Source: CAYRNY01 sp964425755 (GTDB lineage: Bacteria; Chloroflexota; Anaerolineae; Aggregatilineales; Aggregatilineaceae). Taken from it: 64,000 nt of DNA. Below the pieces are notes generated by a model. The model searched no databases, was not told the DNA's origin, and saw only the letters and a list, made by a program, of their open reading frames with translations. Of the stretch, positions 61,901 to 64,000 are shown in pieces; within the stretch, counting starts at the first letter, position 1; every line of letters begins with the position of its first letter. The stretch covers positions 1 to 64,000 of the forward strand of contig CAYRNY010000016.1 in NCBI GenBank assembly GCA_964425755.1, in the 5' to 3' direction. Position numbers and translations under genes: made by a program.

Positions 61901-62779
61901 ATGACCACCAACGCCACCAAACCGCTGCCCCAGTGGCCCGGCATCGTGCTGGTGATCGTCGGGGCGTTTTGTTTCAGCCTGGCGATCCCCTTCACCCGCT
62001 GGACCTCTGAGCTGGACACCTTCACGATCGCATGTTTTCGCGCCCTGTTCGGCTTCCTGTTCCTGACCACGCTGGTGCCGCGTTTCCGCGCGCCGGTGCG
62101 CGTGCGCGAGTATCGCGCCTGGATGCCCCGGTTGTTGCTGCTGGGCGTGTGCGTCAGCGCGACGGTGACGCTGTATACCTACGCCGTACAGCACACCACC
62201 GCCGCCAACGCCGCGCTGCTCGTGAATTCCGCGCCGGTGTACGTCGCGGTGCTGGCCCCGGCGGTGATCGGGGAGCCACGCGCGCGGTATACGGTGCTCA
62301 GCCTGGTGTGCGCGCTCGGCGGCATGATCCTGATCGCGGACCCGCGCAACCTGGATGTGACCTCAAGCGAGATGGGCGGCATCATCGCGGGCGCGTTTTC
62401 CGGGTTGGGCTACGCGGTGGTGATGCTGATCAGCCGGTCGCTGCGCGGGCGCGTCACCGGCCTGACGCAAAATCTTTGGTCGACGGGCATGGTCGCGCTG
62501 ATCCTGCTGCCCTGGGCCGCGCAGACCAGCACCACGACCATTGTGGACAATCTGCCGGTGTTGATTCCACTGGGCGTGTTTTCGCTTGGTATGTCGTACC
62601 TGCTGTATTTTCTGGGGCTGGCGCGGGTCAGCGCGCAGGTGGTCAGCGTGGCGTCGTTGTTCGAGCCGGTGTTCGGGATCGTGATGGGGATGGTGTTCTT
62701 CGCGGAGTTCCCGGACGCGTTTGGCTGGACCGGCGGCGTGTTGATCCTGGCGAGCGTGTACCTGATCTCGCGCCCGTGA
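61901..62779 (+). CDS. EamA/DMT-family transporter
   Basis: A 292-residue membrane protein with ten predicted helices in two EamA repeats (IVLVIVGAFCFSLAIPFTRW and AGAFSGLGYAVVMLISRSLR begin the two halves). The first repeat carries the family line ACFRALFGFLFLTTLVP and the end is SLFEPVFGIVMGMVFFAEFP. DMT transporters export amino acids, nucleosides or other metabolites; the substrate is unknown. A TATAAT at 61841-61846 lies ~55 bases before the ATG. The chosen ATG starts the hydrophobic repeat; an upstream in-frame start would add basic residues only. Confidence 0.9.
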   Translation: MTTNATKPLPQWPGIVLVIVGAFCFSLAIPFTRWTSELDTFTIACFRALFGFLFLTTLVPRFRAPVRVREYRAWMPRLLLLGVCVSATVTLYTYAVQHTTAANAALLVNSAPVYVAVLAPAVIGEPRARYTVLSLVCALGGMILIADPRNLDVTSSEMGGIIAGAFSGLGYAVVMLISRSLRGRVTGLTQNLWSTGMVALILLPWAAQTSTTTIVDNLPVLIPLGVFSLGMSYLLYFLGLARVSAQVVSVASLFEPVFGIVMGMVFFAEFPDAFGWTGGVLILASVYLISRP

Positions 62780-62830
62780 CGTAGCGCGCAGCCGCCAGTG
62801 GTTAGCTTTCAGATACCGGAGATTCCGACC

Positions 62831-63127
62831 ATGCAAATACTCGCCCTCGAACACGAAACACCCGCCGCCAGCGCGGACCAATTCACCGGCGACCTGCTAC
62901 GCGCCGAAGCCCGCCGCGTTTACGACCTGCAACAGGCGAACGTGATCCGCGCGATCTGGTTCCGCGCGGATCGCTCCGACGCCGTGCTGCTGCTGGAATG
63001 CCCCGACCTGGACGCGGCCCATGCGGCACTCGCGTCGCTGCCGCTGGTCCAGGCCGGGTTGATCGCGTTTGACGTGATCGCGCTGCGCCCGTACCCGGGG
63101 CTGGCGCGCCTGTTCGCTGCGCCGTAA
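62831..63127 (+). CDS. Small ferredoxin-fold protein (YCII/muconolactone-isomerase-like)
   Basis: A 98-residue protein with a predicted dimeric alpha/beta-barrel fold: MQILALEHETP, RVYDLQQANVIRAIWFRADR, AVLLLECPDLDAAHAALASL and VQAGLIAFDVIALRPYPGLA follow the strand-helix-strand order of YCII/muconolactone-delta-isomerase-like proteins. No catalytic residue can be named with confidence. GGAGATTCCGACC precedes the ATG. It is 51 bases after the EamA gene and may be cotranscribed. Confidence 0.7.
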   Translation: MQILALEHETPAASADQFTGDLLRAEARRVYDLQQANVIRAIWFRADRSDAVLLLECPDLDAAHAALASLPLVQAGLIAFDVIALRPYPGLARLFAAP

Positions 63128-63140
63128 GGCGTGCCCGCGC

Positions 63141-64000
63141 TCAGTCGGCGGCGGCAGCCACGAAGACCGCGCGCCGTACCCGCCGCAGCGCCGTGCCGAA
63201 CAGCGCCAGCACCGGCGACAACAGCAGCGCCGAAGTGACCAGCGCCGCGCGCAGCGAGACATCGCGCCCGACCAGGCCCACGCCGGGGCCGCCCACGATC
63301 TGCCCGATCGCGTTGATCTGCGCCGCGAACGAAAACACCGTCGCGCGGACCTCGGACGTGATGCTTGGGTTCACCCAGGCATTGAACAGCAGATTCGCCA
63401 CGCCGTTCAGGGTGCGGGTGGCGAGGTACATCAGCACGGCCAGCGCGAAGCCCGTCGCCAGCGCGAAGCCCAGCATCGCCAGCACGATCAGGGCGTAGGC
63501 GGCCAGCAGCACGCGCAGTACAGCCGCCGGGCGGTTGAGGTCCACGCGCCGCCGCACGATCTCGCTCGCGCCGATCGTCAGTAGCATCGACGCCGCGCCG
63601 AACAGCCCGAACCACACCACCGGGTCGAGTCCGCCGGCGCGGGGCAGCGTGATCGTCTCGATCATGTGCGCGGTCCACAGCCGGTCGAAGCCTTCACTGG
63701 AAAGCCCCTGGAATGCCGCTACCCCGATGAAGATCAGCAACACGGCACGCCCGCGCACCAGCCGCAAACCGTCGCCCAGCGCGCGCCACAGCGAACGCCA
63801 GGACTCGCGTTCTGCGGACGGCACGGGCGTGAACCCGCGCTCCGGCATCACGGCGGCCAGCGTCACCCCTAACACGACGAACAACAGCCCGCCGAGTACG
63901 ATCGGGAGCTGGATGTGCACGCTCGCCAGGGCGACGCTCGCGCCGATGCCCAGCAAGCCGCCCGCCTGCCCGACCTGCGCGCCGCGCACGAACGCTTCAC
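63141..64000 (-). CDS. MFS transporter (C-terminal part, truncated at window edge)
   Basis: The visible part (about 286 residues) contains around seven hydrophobic helices of a major facilitator superfamily transporter, including EAFVRGAQVGQAGGLLGIGA near the visible N-terminus, and ends with the basic tail RRVRRAVFVAAAAD. The frame runs off the right edge without a start codon; a GTG at 63989 in the same frame is internal. The substrate is unknown. It converges on the small ferredoxin-fold gene. Confidence 0.85.
   Translation of the reverse strand, partial: EAFVRGAQVGQAGGLLGIGASVALASVHIQLPIVLGGLLFVVLGVTLAAVMPERGFTPVPSAERESWRSLWRALGDGLRLVRGRAVLLIFIGVAAFQGLSSEGFDRLWTAHMIETITLPRAGGLDPVVWFGLFGAASMLLTIGASEIVRRRVDLNRPAAVLRVLLAAYALIVLAMLGFALATGFALAVLMYLATRTLNGVANLLFNAWVNPSITSEVRATVFSFAAQINAIGQIVGGPGVGLVGRDVSLRAALVTSALLLSPVLALFGTALRRVRRAVFVAAAAD

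Overview
The window is a 64 kb piece of a high-GC bacterial chromosome. Everything recognisable is chromosomal; I see no phage, transposase, integrase, plasmid or CRISPR genes. The mix suggests a monoderm Chloroflexota, probably Anaerolineae-like. It has a heliorhodopsin, a Ser/Thr kinase and a degenerate PP2C-type protein with threonine/alanine-rich linkers and extracytoplasmic domains, a Rab-like small GTPase, a class A penicillin-binding protein, a LytR-CpsA-Psr protein, several lipoproteins and no outer-membrane genes. This assignment is inference from gene content.

Layout. 0-9.6 kb, mostly minus strand: GNAT, Nudix hydrolase, M23 peptidase coupled to a DEDDh exonuclease, an SH3-domain secreted protein, a response regulator, ClpC, and an S1-domain protein whose acidic 33-residue repeats are broken by a 100-N assembly gap. 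9.6-18 kb: a long non-coding stretch, a KamA-family radical SAM enzyme, a YgjP-like metallopeptidase, a BTAD regulator, a lipoprotein, dnaN with a clear promoter and terminator, a methyltransferase and a DUF429 protein. 18-28.5 kb: a membrane protein with a degenerate PP2C head and propeller-like tail, an LCP protein, TetR, methyltransferase, GNAT, a TolB-like lipoprotein and a secreted protein with cadherin-like repeats. 28.5-38 kb: RecD2 helicase, alpha/beta hydrolase, Ser/Thr kinase, SDR, MBL-fold hydrolase, a free-standing structured RNA (minus strand, about 36458-36666), cupin, cyclophilin-like and GYD proteins. 38-48 kb: a sugar-type ABC importer without its ATPase, a bactofilin-like membrane protein, thioredoxin reductase, a GH13 enzyme, and a fructosamine-kinase/LMW-phosphatase pair. 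48-57 kb: a methyltransferase-like membrane protein, the Rab-like GTPase, RsgA, heliorhodopsin, ornithine aminotransferase, PBP1A, a bacterial PH protein and two tRNA-Ser genes. 57-64 kb: membrane proteins, a membrane-anchored J-domain protein, a chelatase-type AAA+/VWA pair, an EamA transporter and a truncated MFS transporter.

How it fits together. Most of it is housekeeping (replication clamp, translation factors, proteostasis, cell wall) mixed with envelope sensing and signalling. The items most worth a second look are the stand-alone structured RNA with its own consensus promoter and oligo-U terminator, the heliorhodopsin with a possible short peptide gene downstream, the Rab-like GTPase, the candidate protein-repair operon, the atypical KamA enzyme, and the direct repeats and hairpins before the ABC importer and clpC.
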